NCBI GenBank assembly: GCA_041396985.1
Contig: JAWKXO010000002.1
Coordinates: 569,501-633,500 of the forward strand
DNA length: 64,000 nt
From: Emcibacteraceae bacterium
GTDB taxonomy: Bacteria; Pseudomonadota; Alphaproteobacteria; Sphingomonadales; Emcibacteraceae
Direction of reading: 5' to 3'
Shown here: one piece after another, positions 27,202-36,413 of the stretch
How positions within the stretch are numbered: the stretch's first letter is position 1
Layout: every line of letters begins with the position of its first letter
Notes under the pieces: generated by a model
What the model saw: only the letters and a program-made list of their open reading frames with translations
Told to the model about the DNA's origin: nothing
Database searches by the model: none
Made by a program: the position numbers and the translations under genes

Positions 27202-28779
27202 ATGGTTAAGGTACTTATTTCTGATAAATTAAGCCCGCTTGCCAAAGAAATTTTTGAGCGTCGCGGCATTGAAACGGACCAGATTGTTGGTTTGACCAAA
27301 GAAGAACTTGAGGAAAAAATTCATGAATATGATGGTCTGGCGATCAGATCAGCAACAAAAGTAACACCAAAAATTCTGGCTGCGGCTAAAAATCTGAAAG
27401 TGGTTGGCCGTGCCGGTATTGGTGTTGATAATGTGGATATTCCGGCCGCAACAGCAAATGGTGTTGTAGTAATGAACACCCCATTTGGGAACAGCATAAC
27501 AACAGCTGAACATGCAATTGCCCTGATGTTTGCAGTTGCAAGACAAATTCCGGAGGCCAGTGCGTCAACCCACGCAGGGAAATGGGAAAAATCCCGCTTT
27601 ATGGGGGTTGAGCTGACTTCTAAAACACTGGGTATCATCGGATGCGGGAATATCGGTGCTATAGTTGCAAACCGTGCTCTTGGCCTTAAAATGAAAGTGG
27701 TTGCCTTTGATCCGTTTTTATTAGAAGAACGGGCAGAGGAAATCGGTGTCGAGAAAGTAGATCTTGATACACTTTTGGCCCGCGCTGATTTCATTTCGCT
27801 TCATACGCCACTTACTGATTCAACCCGTGGCATTTTAGGCAAAGAGGCTTTTGCAAAAATGAAAGATGGTGTGCGCATTATCAATTGTGCCCGTGGTGGT
27901 CTTATTGATGAAGCAGCCTTAAAGGACGCTCTGGACAGTGGCAAGGTGGCTGGTGCAGGACTTGATGTATTTGAAGTTGAGCCGGCCAAGGAAAATGCCC
28001 TGTTTGGTCATGAAAATGTTGTGGCCACACCGCATCTTGGTGCCTCTACTGCTGAAGCACAGGTCAATGTTGCCGTTCAGGTGGCAGAGCAGATGGCTGA
28101 TTATCTTCTGGATGGTGCTGTAACGAACGCATTGAATATGCCAAGTCTGACAGCGGAAGAATCAAAGCGCTTAAGTCCTTATATGTCATTGGTCAGACAG
28201 CTCGGTAGTTTTGTAGGCCAGCTGACTGAAGACGCGATTAAGGAAATTCAAATTGAATATCAGGGCGATGTTACAGAACTGAATGTCCGTCCATTGACAT
28301 CAATAGTTGTTGAAGGTCTGTTAAGTCCTTTAATGGGCAACGTTAATATGGTCAATGCCTTAAGTATTGCAAAAGAGCGCGATATCAATGTGATTGAAAG
28401 TAAACATGAAGGTGAAGGTGATTATCATACACTTGTGAGTGTGACTGTGGTTACGGATAAAGGTGAATTCTCTGTTGAGGGTACTTTGTTTGCTGATCGT
28501 CGTCCGCGGATTGTTCAGGTTGATGATATTCGTCTTGAAGGTGAACTGACCGAAAATATGATATTTGCAACAAATGATGACCAGCCAGGATTTATCGGTG
28601 CCCTTGGTACAATTCTTGGTGAAGGTAACCTGAATATTGCGACATTTAATCTTGGTCGTCACAATGAAGGTGGCCGCGCAATTGCACTGGTGGCGGTTGA
28701 TCAGCCAGCGCCGGCGGAAATAATTGCCAAGATCAGCAAGATTAATCAGGTGCGCCGGGTAAAAGCCTTAAATTTTTAA
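27202..28779 (+). CDS. serA: D-3-phosphoglycerate dehydrogenase (long form)
   Basis: First committed step of serine synthesis, oxidising 3-phosphoglycerate with NAD+. The 525-aa long form has a substrate domain, the NAD-binding GIIGCGNIGAIVANRALGLKMKV, and the catalytic region INCARGGLIDEAAL with ATPHLGAST (His). An allosteric substrate-binding domain follows (about 320-450), then a C-terminal ACT domain (MIFATNDDQPGFIGALGTILGEGNLNIATF) that in relatives binds serine. AAAGG lies before the ATG. It is 37 bp after serC and ends at a strong terminator. Confidence 0.97.
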   Translation: MVKVLISDKLSPLAKEIFERRGIETDQIVGLTKEELEEKIHEYDGLAIRSATKVTPKILAAAKNLKVVGRAGIGVDNVDIPAATANGVVVMNTPFGNSITTAEHAIALMFAVARQIPEASASTHAGKWEKSRFMGVELTSKTLGIIGCGNIGAIVANRALGLKMKVVAFDPFLLEERAEEIGVEKVDLDTLLARADFISLHTPLTDSTRGILGKEAFAKMKDGVRIINCARGGLIDEAALKDALDSGKVAGAGLDVFEVEPAKENALFGHENVVATPHLGASTAEAQVNVAVQVAEQMADYLLDGAVTNALNMPSLTAEESKRLSPYMSLVRQLGSFVGQLTEDAIKEIQIEYQGDVTELNVRPLTSIVVEGLLSPLMGNVNMVNALSIAKERDINVIESKHEGEGDYHTLVSVTVVTDKGEFSVEGTLFADRRPRIVQVDDIRLEGELTENMIFATNDDQPGFIGALGTILGEGNLNIATFNLGRHNEGGRAIALVAVDQPAPAEIIAKISKINQVRRVKALNF

Positions 28780-28815
28780 AAAAGTAGAAACTGTATCCAA
28801 AACATTCTACTGATT

Positions 28816-28844
28816 GGGAGAGCTTAAAGGCTCTCCCTTTTTTT
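28816..28844 (+). terminator. Rho-independent terminator of serC-serA
   Basis: GGGAGAGC and GCTCTCCC form an 8-bp GC-rich stem with a six-base loop, followed by seven T. It lies 37 bp after the serA stop. Confidence 0.9.
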
Positions 28845-28937
28845 GTTTAAATTCAGCTTTTATTTTTGGGAATTAATGCTAAAGGTGATATAAGCACTTC
28901 GAATCTTTTTATGAAATTGAGACGGCACCACTAAAGA

Positions 28938-30092
28938 ATGATTGAACCTAATGAAACAGCTCTCCTGCCAGAAGGATTGCATGATAGTCTTGTGGGTGAT
29001 GCTGCACATGAGCGGAAAACAGTTGAAAAACTTCTGAATATTTTTTCAGTTTATGGATATGATCTGATTTTGCCGCCACTTGTCGAATTTGAAGAAAGCC
29101 TTTTACTTGGTCCTGGTAAAGCGCAGTCCAGGAATATGTTCAGGCTACTTGATCCTGCATCACAACGTATGATGGGGGTCCGCACTGACATGACGGGGCA
29201 GGTTGCCCGCATTTCACATACACGGCTTGGAAATGCGCCAAGACCGCTTCGCTTAAGTTATGCGGGGGATGTGCTTAGAATTAATGGCACGCAGCTACGC
29301 CCGGAAAGGCAGTTTACGCAGGCAGGCGTCGAACTGATCGGCTCAAACACAACAGAAGCTTATATTGAAATTATTCTTCTTGCATTTGAAGCCCTTAAAA
29401 ATGCCGGGGCCAAAAAAATTAGCATTGATCTGGCCATGCCGTTATTGGTTCCAACGATTACCGAAGGGCTTGGACTGGATAAAAAAATGAGCGATCAGGT
29501 GCGTCATGCACTTGATTCAAAGGATATAGGCGAGCTTTCAAATATTGAAGGTGAAATTGGGTTGATCAGCCGTGCATTGCTCAAGGCGGCCGGGCCCGCT
29601 GATAAAAGTCTGAAAATTCTTTCCGAATTAAACCTGCCAAGAGAGGCCGGTGATATGTGTAATGAACTGGAAAAGCTTGTTACGCGCCTTAATGCTTTGG
29701 CCTCCGATCTGGTGATCACGGTTGACCCTGGTGAATTTACCGGGTTTGAATATCAGACAGGGATCAGTTTTTGTCTTTTCGCTGGCGGGGTTCATGGTGA
29801 AATTGGCCGTGGGGGACGATATATTGTTAATGCGGAACTGGGAGAGGGTGAACCGGCAACCGGATTTTCCCTTTATCTTGACAGTCTTATGCGAGCACTT
29901 GAAATCACTGATAATGACAAAAAAATATATGTTCCTGTGGGCGCAGACCGTGAATTGCTGACAAAGCTCCATTCCCAAGGATACAGAACAATAAAGGGAT
30001 TGGAAGAAGTCTCAGACATTAAGGCAGAGGCTTTAAGAATGAATTGTGAATTTGTTTGGCTTGAAGACAAAATTAAAAAACTAACCGAATGA
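28938..30092 (+). CDS. hisZ: ATP phosphoribosyltransferase regulatory subunit HisZ
   Basis: HisRS-like paralogue without aminoacylation activity that partners the short HisG in the first step of histidine synthesis. The 384-aa protein has class II synthetase-like motifs: LPEGLHDSLVGDAAHERKTVEKLL, RTDMTGQVARI (motif-2-like), PERQFTQAGVELIG and GGVHGEIGRGGRYI. hisZ next to purA is a common alphaproteobacterial arrangement; the hisG partner is not in this window. It starts 158 bp after the serA stop and its stop is 12 bp before purA. Confidence 0.92.
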   Translation: MIEPNETALLPEGLHDSLVGDAAHERKTVEKLLNIFSVYGYDLILPPLVEFEESLLLGPGKAQSRNMFRLLDPASQRMMGVRTDMTGQVARISHTRLGNAPRPLRLSYAGDVLRINGTQLRPERQFTQAGVELIGSNTTEAYIEIILLAFEALKNAGAKKISIDLAMPLLVPTITEGLGLDKKMSDQVRHALDSKDIGELSNIEGEIGLISRALLKAAGPADKSLKILSELNLPREAGDMCNELEKLVTRLNALASDLVITVDPGEFTGFEYQTGISFCLFAGGVHGEIGRGGRYIVNAELGEGEPATGFSLYLDSLMRALEITDNDKKIYVPVGADRELLTKLHSQGYRTIKGLEEVSDIKAEALRMNCEFVWLEDKIKKLTE

Positions 30093-30104
30093 AAGGTTTA
30101 AAAC

Positions 30105-31409
30105 GTGTCTAATGTTGTTGTGGTCGGCTCCCAGTGGGGCGACGAGGGAAAAGGGAAAATCGTTGACTGGCTTAGCGAGCGCGCCGATGTTGTTGTGCGT
30201 TTTCAGGGTGGCCATAATGCTGGACATACACTTGTCATAGATGGTCAGGTTTATAAATTAAGTCTGCTCCCTTCTGGCATCGTTCGTGGTGGTAAACTGT
30301 CCATTATAGGAAATGGCGTAGTGGTTGATCCTTGGGCGCTGGTTGAGGAAATGAAAAAACTCAGCAGTCAGGGTGTCACAATTGATGCAGAAAGTCTGCT
30401 TATTTCTGAAAACTGCGCGCTGATCCTGCCCCTTCATGGTGAACTCGACGGTATTCGTGAGGATGCATCAAAAAACCGTACCGAGTCAGGGCCGATGATC
30501 GGCACGACACGGCGTGGTATCGGTCCCGCATACGAGGACAAGGTTGCCCGTCGTGCCATCCGTATTTGCGACCTAAAATCGCGCGAAACGATCGAAAAAC
30601 GTGTTGATGTCCTGCTGGCGCATCATAATCCTCTTCGTAAAGGATTAGGATTTGATGAAGTGGACCGTGAAGAGCTTATTGAGAAGATTGTCAATGTTTC
30701 AAAGCACGTTCTTCCCCTTGTCGGCGCCAGCTGGCGTGTGCTTGATCAGGCAAAGCGGGATGGTAAGAAAATCCTTTTTGAAGGCGCACAAGGCGTTATG
30801 CTCGATATTGACCATGGTACGTATCCGTTTGTGACCTCGTCCAATGTTGTTGCTTCACAGGCGGCGGGCGGTTCCGGTTTTGGCGTTAATAATCTGGGCT
30901 ATATTCTTGGCATTACAAAAGCATACACAACCCGTGTCGGCAGCGGGCCATTCCCAACGGAACTTATTGATGAAGTGGGCCGTGGTCTGGGTGAACGTGG
31001 TCATGAATTTGGTACCGTAACCGGGCGTAGTCGTCGTTGTGGCTGGTTTGATGCTGTGATGGTCCGTCAGGTCATGAAAATATCGGGCATTACCGGTATT
31101 GCCCTCACCAAGCTTGATGTGCTTGACGGGATGAGCGAGCTTAAAATCTGCGTCGGTTATGAGCTTGATGGCCAGAAACTGGATTATTTCCCGGCTTCAA
31201 CCGATGATCAGGCAAAGGTTACACCAATTTATGAAACAATGGACGGATGGAGCGAAAGTACATTTGGGGCAAGAAGCTGGGTTGATCTGCCAGCACGTGC
31301 CATTAAATATGTTCGCCGCATTGAAGAGCTTATTGAAACGCCGGTGGCAATCCTTTCAACCAGTCCGGAACGTGAAGATACAATATTGGTCAAAAACCCG
31401 TTTGAGTAA
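30105..31409 (+). CDS. purA: Adenylosuccinate synthetase
   Basis: Joins IMP and aspartate using GTP on the way to AMP. The 434-aa protein has the GTP-binding start VVVVGSQWGDEGKGKIVDWL, the IMP-binding RFQGGHNAGHTLV, TTRRGIGPAYEDK, LFEGAQGVMLDIDHGTYPFVTSSN, and the aspartate loop TVTGRSRRCGWFD. It starts at GTG. The stop is only 9 bp from the convergent rpoH stop, with no obvious terminator in between. Confidence 0.97.
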   Translation: MSNVVVVGSQWGDEGKGKIVDWLSERADVVVRFQGGHNAGHTLVIDGQVYKLSLLPSGIVRGGKLSIIGNGVVVDPWALVEEMKKLSSQGVTIDAESLLISENCALILPLHGELDGIREDASKNRTESGPMIGTTRRGIGPAYEDKVARRAIRICDLKSRETIEKRVDVLLAHHNPLRKGLGFDEVDREELIEKIVNVSKHVLPLVGASWRVLDQAKRDGKKILFEGAQGVMLDIDHGTYPFVTSSNVVASQAAGGSGFGVNNLGYILGITKAYTTRVGSGPFPTELIDEVGRGLGERGHEFGTVTGRSRRCGWFDAVMVRQVMKISGITGIALTKLDVLDGMSELKICVGYELDGQKLDYFPASTDDQAKVTPIYETMDGWSESTFGARSWVDLPARAIKYVRRIEELIETPVAILSTSPEREDTILVKNPFE

Positions 31410-31418
31410 AATTTCTTG

Positions 31419-32309
31419 TTAATCCTGTTCTAGCATGCCGTCATCATTGGCGGCCTGCTGCATGGCGGATTGCAGCTTTTCAAAGGCGCGGGCTTCGATC
31501 TGACGCACACGTTCGCGGCTTATATTATATTCCAGGCTAAGTGATTCCAGTGTTTTGGGGTTATCACTTAATCTGCGCTCGGTGATAATATGCTGCTCAC
31601 GCTCATTTAATGTACTCATGGCATCAGCCATAAGGCCGCGTCTATAATCCATTTCCTCGTTGTCAGCATAGGCGGTTTCCTGATCAGGGGTATCCTCGTC
31701 AACCAGCCAGTCCTGCCATTCGCCTTCTATATCAGCGCGCATTGGTGCATTAAGGGAATGATCACCGCCGGACATACGGCGGTTCATCTGCACCACTTCA
31801 TCTTCCTTTACATCAAGTTTATCAGCAATTTCCTTAACCTGTTCCGGGTTCAGATCCCCGTCATCGATGGCTTCAAGCTGGCCTTTGATGCGGCGCAGGT
31901 TAAAAAATAATTTTTTCTGTGCGGCTGTGGTGCCGATCTTTACGAGTGACCATGAGCGCAGAATATATTCATGGATTGATGCCTTAATCCACCACATGGC
32001 ATAGGTTGCCAGTCTGAAGCCTTTATCCGGATCAAACCGTTTCACTGCCTGCATCATGCCGACATTGCCTTCCGAAATAAGGTCCCCGATGGGTAATCCA
32101 TATCCGCGATATCCCATAGCGATTTTGGCAACCAGTCTAAGATGGGACGTCACCAGCTTATGGGCAGCTTCTGTGTCGCCATGCTCAGTCCAGGCTTTTG
32201 CCAGCATAAATTCCTCGTCCGCTTTAAGCATCGGAAATTTACGAATTTCATGCAGGTAGCTTGTCAGACTGCCTTCCGGCGATAACGTCGGTAAATTATT
32301 TTCTGCCAT
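31419..32309 (-). CDS. rpoH: RNA polymerase heat-shock sigma factor RpoH (sigma-32)
   Basis: Directs transcription of chaperone and protease genes. The 296-aa protein shows region 1.2/2 (YLHEIRKFPMLKADEEFMLAKAW, SHLRLVAKIAMGYRGYGLPIGDLISEGNVGMMQAV, GFRLATYAMWWIKASIHEYILRSWSLVK). The RpoH box QKKLFFNLRR distinguishes it from RpoD. Region 4 follows (LNEREQHIITERRL and the helix-turn-helix SLEYNISRERVRQIEARAFEKLQ). It lies 61 bp downstream of rluD on the same strand. FtsH, encoded 12 kb away, is its known protease in other bacteria. Confidence 0.95.
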   Translation of the reverse strand: MAENNLPTLSPEGSLTSYLHEIRKFPMLKADEEFMLAKAWTEHGDTEAAHKLVTSHLRLVAKIAMGYRGYGLPIGDLISEGNVGMMQAVKRFDPDKGFRLATYAMWWIKASIHEYILRSWSLVKIGTTAAQKKLFFNLRRIKGQLEAIDDGDLNPEQVKEIADKLDVKEDEVVQMNRRMSGGDHSLNAPMRADIEGEWQDWLVDEDTPDQETAYADNEEMDYRRGLMADAMSTLNEREQHIITERRLSDNPKTLESLSLEYNISRERVRQIEARAFEKLQSAMQQAANDDGMLEQD

Positions 32310-32370
32310 TTTGCTTTTTACCCCTGGTCCTTTTATTCATTCTAAGCCTATCTGAAGATTAGGGCGGTAA

Positions 32371-33396
32371 TTAGGCGGCCTCTAATGCATTTATAAGGCA
32401 TTTCATATCATTTGGTAATTCTGTTTCAAATGTCAAGGTTTCCTTGGTAACAGGATGGATAAAACCTATCAGATATGCGTGAAGGGCCTGTCTTTTAAAT
32501 GTTGAAAGGGCGTCCTTTGCCCGGTCGGAAAAGTTTTTTTGTGGGTTATTTCTTCTACTATATAGCGGGTCACCAACCAGAGGATAGCCCATATGTGCCA
32601 TATGTGCTCTTACCTGATGCGTCCGTCCGGTTTCAAGTCTGCATTCAACCAGCGACAGGCTTGGAGCAATACCCTGCATCACATTTGTTCTGGAAGTGAC
32701 TTTTCTTGGCGGTTCAAGTCTTTTGACCACCTGATAATGGGTAATTGCCTCCTTTCCATTTTCCCGAACGGCAATTTTTAATCTGTTTTTGCTGTCACGT
32801 CCCAATGGCAGATCAATGGTACCGCTGGTCGGATTGGGCACACCCCAGCAAATGGCAAGATATGCGCGTTCAATTGTATGTTTTGCAAATTGCTTTGAAA
32901 GCCCTTTATGTGCGGCATCTGATTTTGCGACGACCATCAATCCACTGGTGTCTTTGTCTATTCTATGAACAATGCCCGGGCGTCTGACACCATTGATACC
33001 TGAAAGGCTGTCGCCGCAATGATGGATTAGGGCATTTACCAAGGTTCCGGTGTTATTTCCTGGTGCCGGATGCACTACCAGTCCTGCCGGTTTATAAAGA
33101 ACCAGCAAGTCATCATCTTCATAACGGATATCAAGCGGGATATCCTCACCTTCTGGTTCCGGCTCAACAATTTCCGGTATTTCTATGGAAAAAGTTTCGC
33201 CTGCCTTCACTTTATGTGAAGGGTCGTTCATAATCTTTCCGTCCTTTGTCATTAAAACTTGACCTTCTGTGATCAGACTTTTAAGACGGGAACGACTGAT
33301 AGTGTCCAGTTTAAGGCTAAGAAATTTATCAAGGCGCTGACCCTGATCGCTTTCTTCAACGACTGTTTCATATTTATAAGGTGCTTGCTTTATCAT
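32371..33396 (-). CDS. rluD: RluA-family 23S rRNA pseudouridine synthase (RluD-like)
   Basis: Isomerises uridines in 23S rRNA helix 69 in the RluD subgroup. The 341-aa protein has an N-terminal S4 RNA-binding domain (about residues 20-75, QRLDKFLSLKLDTISRSRLKSLI). The catalytic domain contains VLYKPAGLVVHPAPGN and the active-site GIVHRIDKDTSGLMVVAK with Asp147, then RLETGRTHQVRAHMAHMGYPLVGDPLY. Its ATG overlaps the ATG of a divergent gene in the four bases CATG, so its promoter must lie inside that neighbour. RluD next to rpoH is frequent in alphaproteobacteria. Confidence 0.9.
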   Translation of the reverse strand: MIKQAPYKYETVVEESDQGQRLDKFLSLKLDTISRSRLKSLITEGQVLMTKDGKIMNDPSHKVKAGETFSIEIPEIVEPEPEGEDIPLDIRYEDDDLLVLYKPAGLVVHPAPGNNTGTLVNALIHHCGDSLSGINGVRRPGIVHRIDKDTSGLMVVAKSDAAHKGLSKQFAKHTIERAYLAICWGVPNPTSGTIDLPLGRDSKNRLKIAVRENGKEAITHYQVVKRLEPPRKVTSRTNVMQGIAPSLSLVECRLETGRTHQVRAHMAHMGYPLVGDPLYSRRNNPQKNFSDRAKDALSTFKRQALHAYLIGFIHPVTKETLTFETELPNDMKCLINALEAA

Positions 33397-33751
33397 GACA
33401 GAAGAACCAATGCCAAAAAATTACAGATTACTCAAGGGAATAGTGATAACTTTGGGTATATTAATTGTCGCCATGGTCATTTTAATAATCACGGCCTCCA
33501 TCATGAAATATAATGACCAGAAGAGCGCAGAAGCCGCTTTGGTTGAAAAATATCAGTCTTCCCAGAATATAGTTTCCGAAAATATGAAACCCTTTAAGCT
33601 TGATTTACCTCTGGAAGCTGGAGAAAAAGTCATGTCTGTAAGCAGCAATGATAGGGGCATTCTTGTCAGCATAGGAGAAGAGGGAAGAATTCAAAAAATT
33701 CTTCTGATCGGTTATAGTGGGAAAGTATTGGGCACGATCAATGTAAACTGA
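33395..33751 (+). CDS. Small membrane-anchored protein (DUF6476-type)
   Basis: Function unknown. The product is 118 aa: a short basic N-terminus, one membrane helix (about residues 14-36, LLKGIVITLGILIVAMVILIITA) and an extracytoplasmic domain of about 80 residues ending RIQKILLIGYSGKVLGTINVN. Proteins of this layout (DUF6476) commonly face rluD in alphaproteobacteria. The ATG shares bases with the rluD ATG; a second ATG five codons later (33410) would remove the overlap. The stop directly abuts the stop of the next, convergent gene. Confidence 0.7.
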   Translation: MTEEPMPKNYRLLKGIVITLGILIVAMVILIITASIMKYNDQKSAEAALVEKYQSSQNIVSENMKPFKLDLPLEAGEKVMSVSSNDRGILVSIGEEGRIQKILLIGYSGKVLGTINVN

Positions 33752-34060
33752 TTAATCTTCCTTAATGGGAAGAGAAAATTTTACAAGTCCCTTCATTTTA
33801 TTTGGATCAATCGGCTTGCCACGGCGGAGTATGGAAATTCTTCCTGCGCGGGCCAGTGATTTTGCCTGCTGTTTTACGGCAAGCATATATTTTCGCCATT
33901 GGTCATCGGGATCACTTTCCCTGGCGCGGTCTTTGGCAATTTTAATAGCGATATCATTAGGGCTCACATGGCTTCCGCCAGCGATTGCCTCCAATATATA
34001 AAGCCGAATTGGATCTTCCTTATTTTCAGCTTCTGCATTTTGTTCATTTACATCAGTCAT
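33752..34060 (-). CDS. DUF3253-type small protein
   Basis: A 102-aa protein of unknown function with a winged-helix-like pattern: IRLYILEAIAGGSHVSPNDIAIKIA, then WRKYMLAVKQQAKSLARAGRISILRRGKPIDPNKMKGLVKFSL. This spacing, with a wing-like Arg/Gly stretch, is that of the DUF3253 family. The TAA is immediately next to the TGA of the facing gene. A nucleic-acid-binding role is only a guess from the fold-like pattern. Confidence 0.7.
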   Translation of the reverse strand: MTDVNEQNAEAENKEDPIRLYILEAIAGGSHVSPNDIAIKIAKDRARESDPDDQWRKYMLAVKQQAKSLARAGRISILRRGKPIDPNKMKGLVKFSLPIKED

Positions 34061-34145
34061 GTTCGCCGTTTAACATGTTTTAAACAGAGATGCACTATAA
34101 TTAAATTAATCAAAGTAAAAAGTATTAATGGAAGATCGTTTATAG

Positions 34146-34766
34146 ATGTCGCTTACATATCTGCTCTGGGGAATTTTTATTGGCCTGATTATGGCGGCAC
34201 CAATTGGCCCGGTTAATATTATCTGTATCAGACGGGCTCTTACAATGGGGTCAATGAACGGGTTTGTTGTGGGTCTTGGCGCCGCGCTGGCGGATGGTTT
34301 TTTTGGTGCGCTTGCAGCCTTCGGATTAGCCGGCCTGACACGGGTCCTTAATGATTTCAACGGATGGATTGAAATTGTCGGCGGAACAGTGCTCTTAATT
34401 ATTGGGGCCAAATTATGGTTTAGCCATCCCCATGTTGCAGATGTTAATGACAGTTATAAGGATCGGTTAAAAGCCGCCATGGGCACATTTCTGCTCACTA
34501 TGACTAACCCTCTTACAGTGCTTGGTTTTGTCGCCGTCTTTGTCAGTCTTGGCCTTGGGAATATGGGCAATAATTATCTGAATGCGACGGTTATTTCTGT
34601 TGGCATAATATTGGGATCAACCTTATGGTGGGCGATATTATCATTCGGTGCGGGCAAAATATCAAAAAAACTGACCGATGAGCATCTGGAGAAGGTCAAT
34701 AAAGTATCTGCGGTTATTATTGTTATTTTTGGGCTCATAGCCATATTAAAAAACCTGGCTTTATAA
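34146..34766 (+). CDS. LysE/RhtB-family exporter
   Basis: Inner-membrane transporter family exporting amino acids or related small molecules; the substrate cannot be read from the sequence. The 206-aa protein has about six predicted membrane helices. The family signature GIFIGLIMAAPIGPVNIICIRRALTMG near the start includes GPVN, followed by GFVVGLGAALADGFFGALAAFGLAG and TNPLTVLGFVAVFVSLGLG. It ends six bases inside the convergent cysQ gene. Confidence 0.85.
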   Translation: MSLTYLLWGIFIGLIMAAPIGPVNIICIRRALTMGSMNGFVVGLGAALADGFFGALAAFGLAGLTRVLNDFNGWIEIVGGTVLLIIGAKLWFSHPHVADVNDSYKDRLKAAMGTFLLTMTNPLTVLGFVAVFVSLGLGNMGNNYLNATVISVGIILGSTLWWAILSFGAGKISKKLTDEHLEKVNKVSAVIIVIFGLIAILKNLAL

Positions 34767-35552
34767 TTTCATGTTTCCCATTGCAATGAATGGCCCGTTC
34801 CGAAATTCCGGCTTATTATATTTAAAGGGCGTACCATCCGGGTTGGTAACTGATCCTCCGGCCGCATTTAAAATGGCATGACCTGCGGCAATGTCCCACT
34901 CCATGGTTGGTCCAAATCTCGGGTAGATATCAGCTTTCCCCGTTGCGACAACACAAAATTTTAAGGAACTCCCGGCAGAAGTTTTGTTCTTTATATTAAG
35001 AGTATCAAGGAAAGCTCTGGTTTTTTCATCCAGATGGGATTTGCTGGCAAGCACTGTTAAATTATCTTTATCAGCTTTGCGAACTTTTATCCGCTTTTCT
35101 TCACCAATTAATTTACCACCCTTCACTTTCTGAACAGTGGCCGTGGTCGGGTTTTTTGTAATATATAGATCACCTGATGCCGGGGTATAAATTATTCCAA
35201 ATGTAGGATTTCCGTTTTCAATCAGTCCTATATTGACTGTAAAGTCAGTTCCACCGGCAATAAACTCTTTAGTGCCATCAAGCGGATCGATAAGCCAGAA
35301 TTTATCACTGACTTTGGGAATATATCCACGGCTTGCGCTTTCCTCGGCAATGACAGGAATTTCAGGGGCGATTTTCATTAAATCACGCAGTATGATTTTT
35401 TCAGCGGCCTGATCGGCTATTGTTACCGGTGTCTGGTCATCTTTATAGCTGACACCGACTTTACCCCCTCTTATTTCCATTATTTTTTCACCGGCTTCTA
35501 TGGCTGAGTTGGGCAATATGCCTAGATATTGGTCATAAGGGCTTTGTGTCAT
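34761..35552 (-). CDS. cysQ: 3'(2'),5'-bisphosphate nucleotidase CysQ
   Basis: Mg-dependent inositol-monophosphatase-fold enzyme that removes the 3' phosphate of PAP formed during sulfate assimilation. The 263-aa protein has the metal-site motifs IAEESASRG, WLIDPLDGTKEFIAGGTDFTVNIGLIENG and MEWDIAAGHAILNAAGG. Its 3' end overlaps the lysE-like gene tail to tail by six bases. It is divergent from chpT across a 107-bp spacer. Confidence 0.93.
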   Translation of the reverse strand: MTQSPYDQYLGILPNSAIEAGEKIMEIRGGKVGVSYKDDQTPVTIADQAAEKIILRDLMKIAPEIPVIAEESASRGYIPKVSDKFWLIDPLDGTKEFIAGGTDFTVNIGLIENGNPTFGIIYTPASGDLYITKNPTTATVQKVKGGKLIGEEKRIKVRKADKDNLTVLASKSHLDEKTRAFLDTLNIKNKTSAGSSLKFCVVATGKADIYPRFGPTMEWDIAAGHAILNAAGGSVTNPDGTPFKYNKPEFRNGPFIAMGNMKL

Positions 35553-35659
35553 ATTTCTCTGCTTAAGGAAGATTAAGTTTAGTTTATATGTTGTCGTTTG
35601 GATAATGATCGCTATTATATGAAGCTAATATGAATTACCGCAAGATAGAAAGTTGATTT

Positions 35660-36286
35660 ATGAAAGAATTGGATTTTGCAGCACTCTTATGTTCACGCCT
35701 CTGTCACGATTTAATCAGTCCGGTCGGGGCAATTTCAAACGGCATTGAAATACTGGCTGACGAAGATGATGAAGCGATGAGAACAGAAGTTGTGAAATTG
35801 CTTGAACTCAGCGCAGGGCAGACTTCAAATCGACTGAAATTTTATCGGCTTGCCTTTGGTGCTGCCGGGGGCATTGGCTCACAAGTACCAATCAGAGACG
35901 CCAAAAATGCCACTATGGCTTTATTTGATGGCACGCCAATGACACTGAATTGGAATTCTGAATTAGGGGAGCTTGATAAAAGTGCGGTTAAACTGCTAAT
36001 GAATATGACCCTGGTTGCCAGTGAAACATTAATTCGTGGCGGCGAGCTGATGGTCGGTATTAATGTCGCCGGTCAAAAGATAAAAATAGAAGTATCCGTG
36101 AGGGCTGACCGCGTTATTTTCCAGGATAAAGTCCGTGATATGATATGTGGCGCCTTGGACAAGATGGAAGCTGATCCGAAGTTGGCACCGGCCTATCTGG
36201 CTGCAAGTGTAGCCCATCAGCTTGGCAGTAAAGTGGATTATATAAATCATAATGAGAATAGTTTTACTTTAAAAGCACTCATCTGA
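35660..36286 (+). CDS. chpT: Histidine phosphotransferase ChpT
   Basis: Relays phosphate from the hybrid kinase CckA to CtrA (and CpdR), as shown in Caulobacter. The 208-aa protein is a dimeric pseudo-kinase: a helical hairpin with the phosphorylated His16 in ALLCSRLCHDLISPVGAISNGIEIL, then a degenerate Bergerat-like domain without ATP motifs (KLLMNMTLVASETLIRGGELMVGI and AAYLAASVAHQLG-type ending). It stands immediately upstream of cheA, 127 bp away, and 6 kb from ctrA, its expected partner. CckA is not in the window. Confidence 0.9.
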   Translation: MKELDFAALLCSRLCHDLISPVGAISNGIEILADEDDEAMRTEVVKLLELSAGQTSNRLKFYRLAFGAAGGIGSQVPIRDAKNATMALFDGTPMTLNWNSELGELDKSAVKLLMNMTLVASETLIRGGELMVGINVAGQKIKIEVSVRADRVIFQDKVRDMICGALDKMEADPKLAPAYLAASVAHQLGSKVDYINHNENSFTLKALI

Positions 36287-36413
36287 TCTGTGTATGACGC
36301 TATAGTATAATTTTATTAAAATTCAAAAATCGTTAAAAGCTTTACCTCATTTTAACCTATTTCCTAGAAATTAGTGGATGGTATACCCGTAACTAGTAAA
36401 AAAGGTAATAGGC

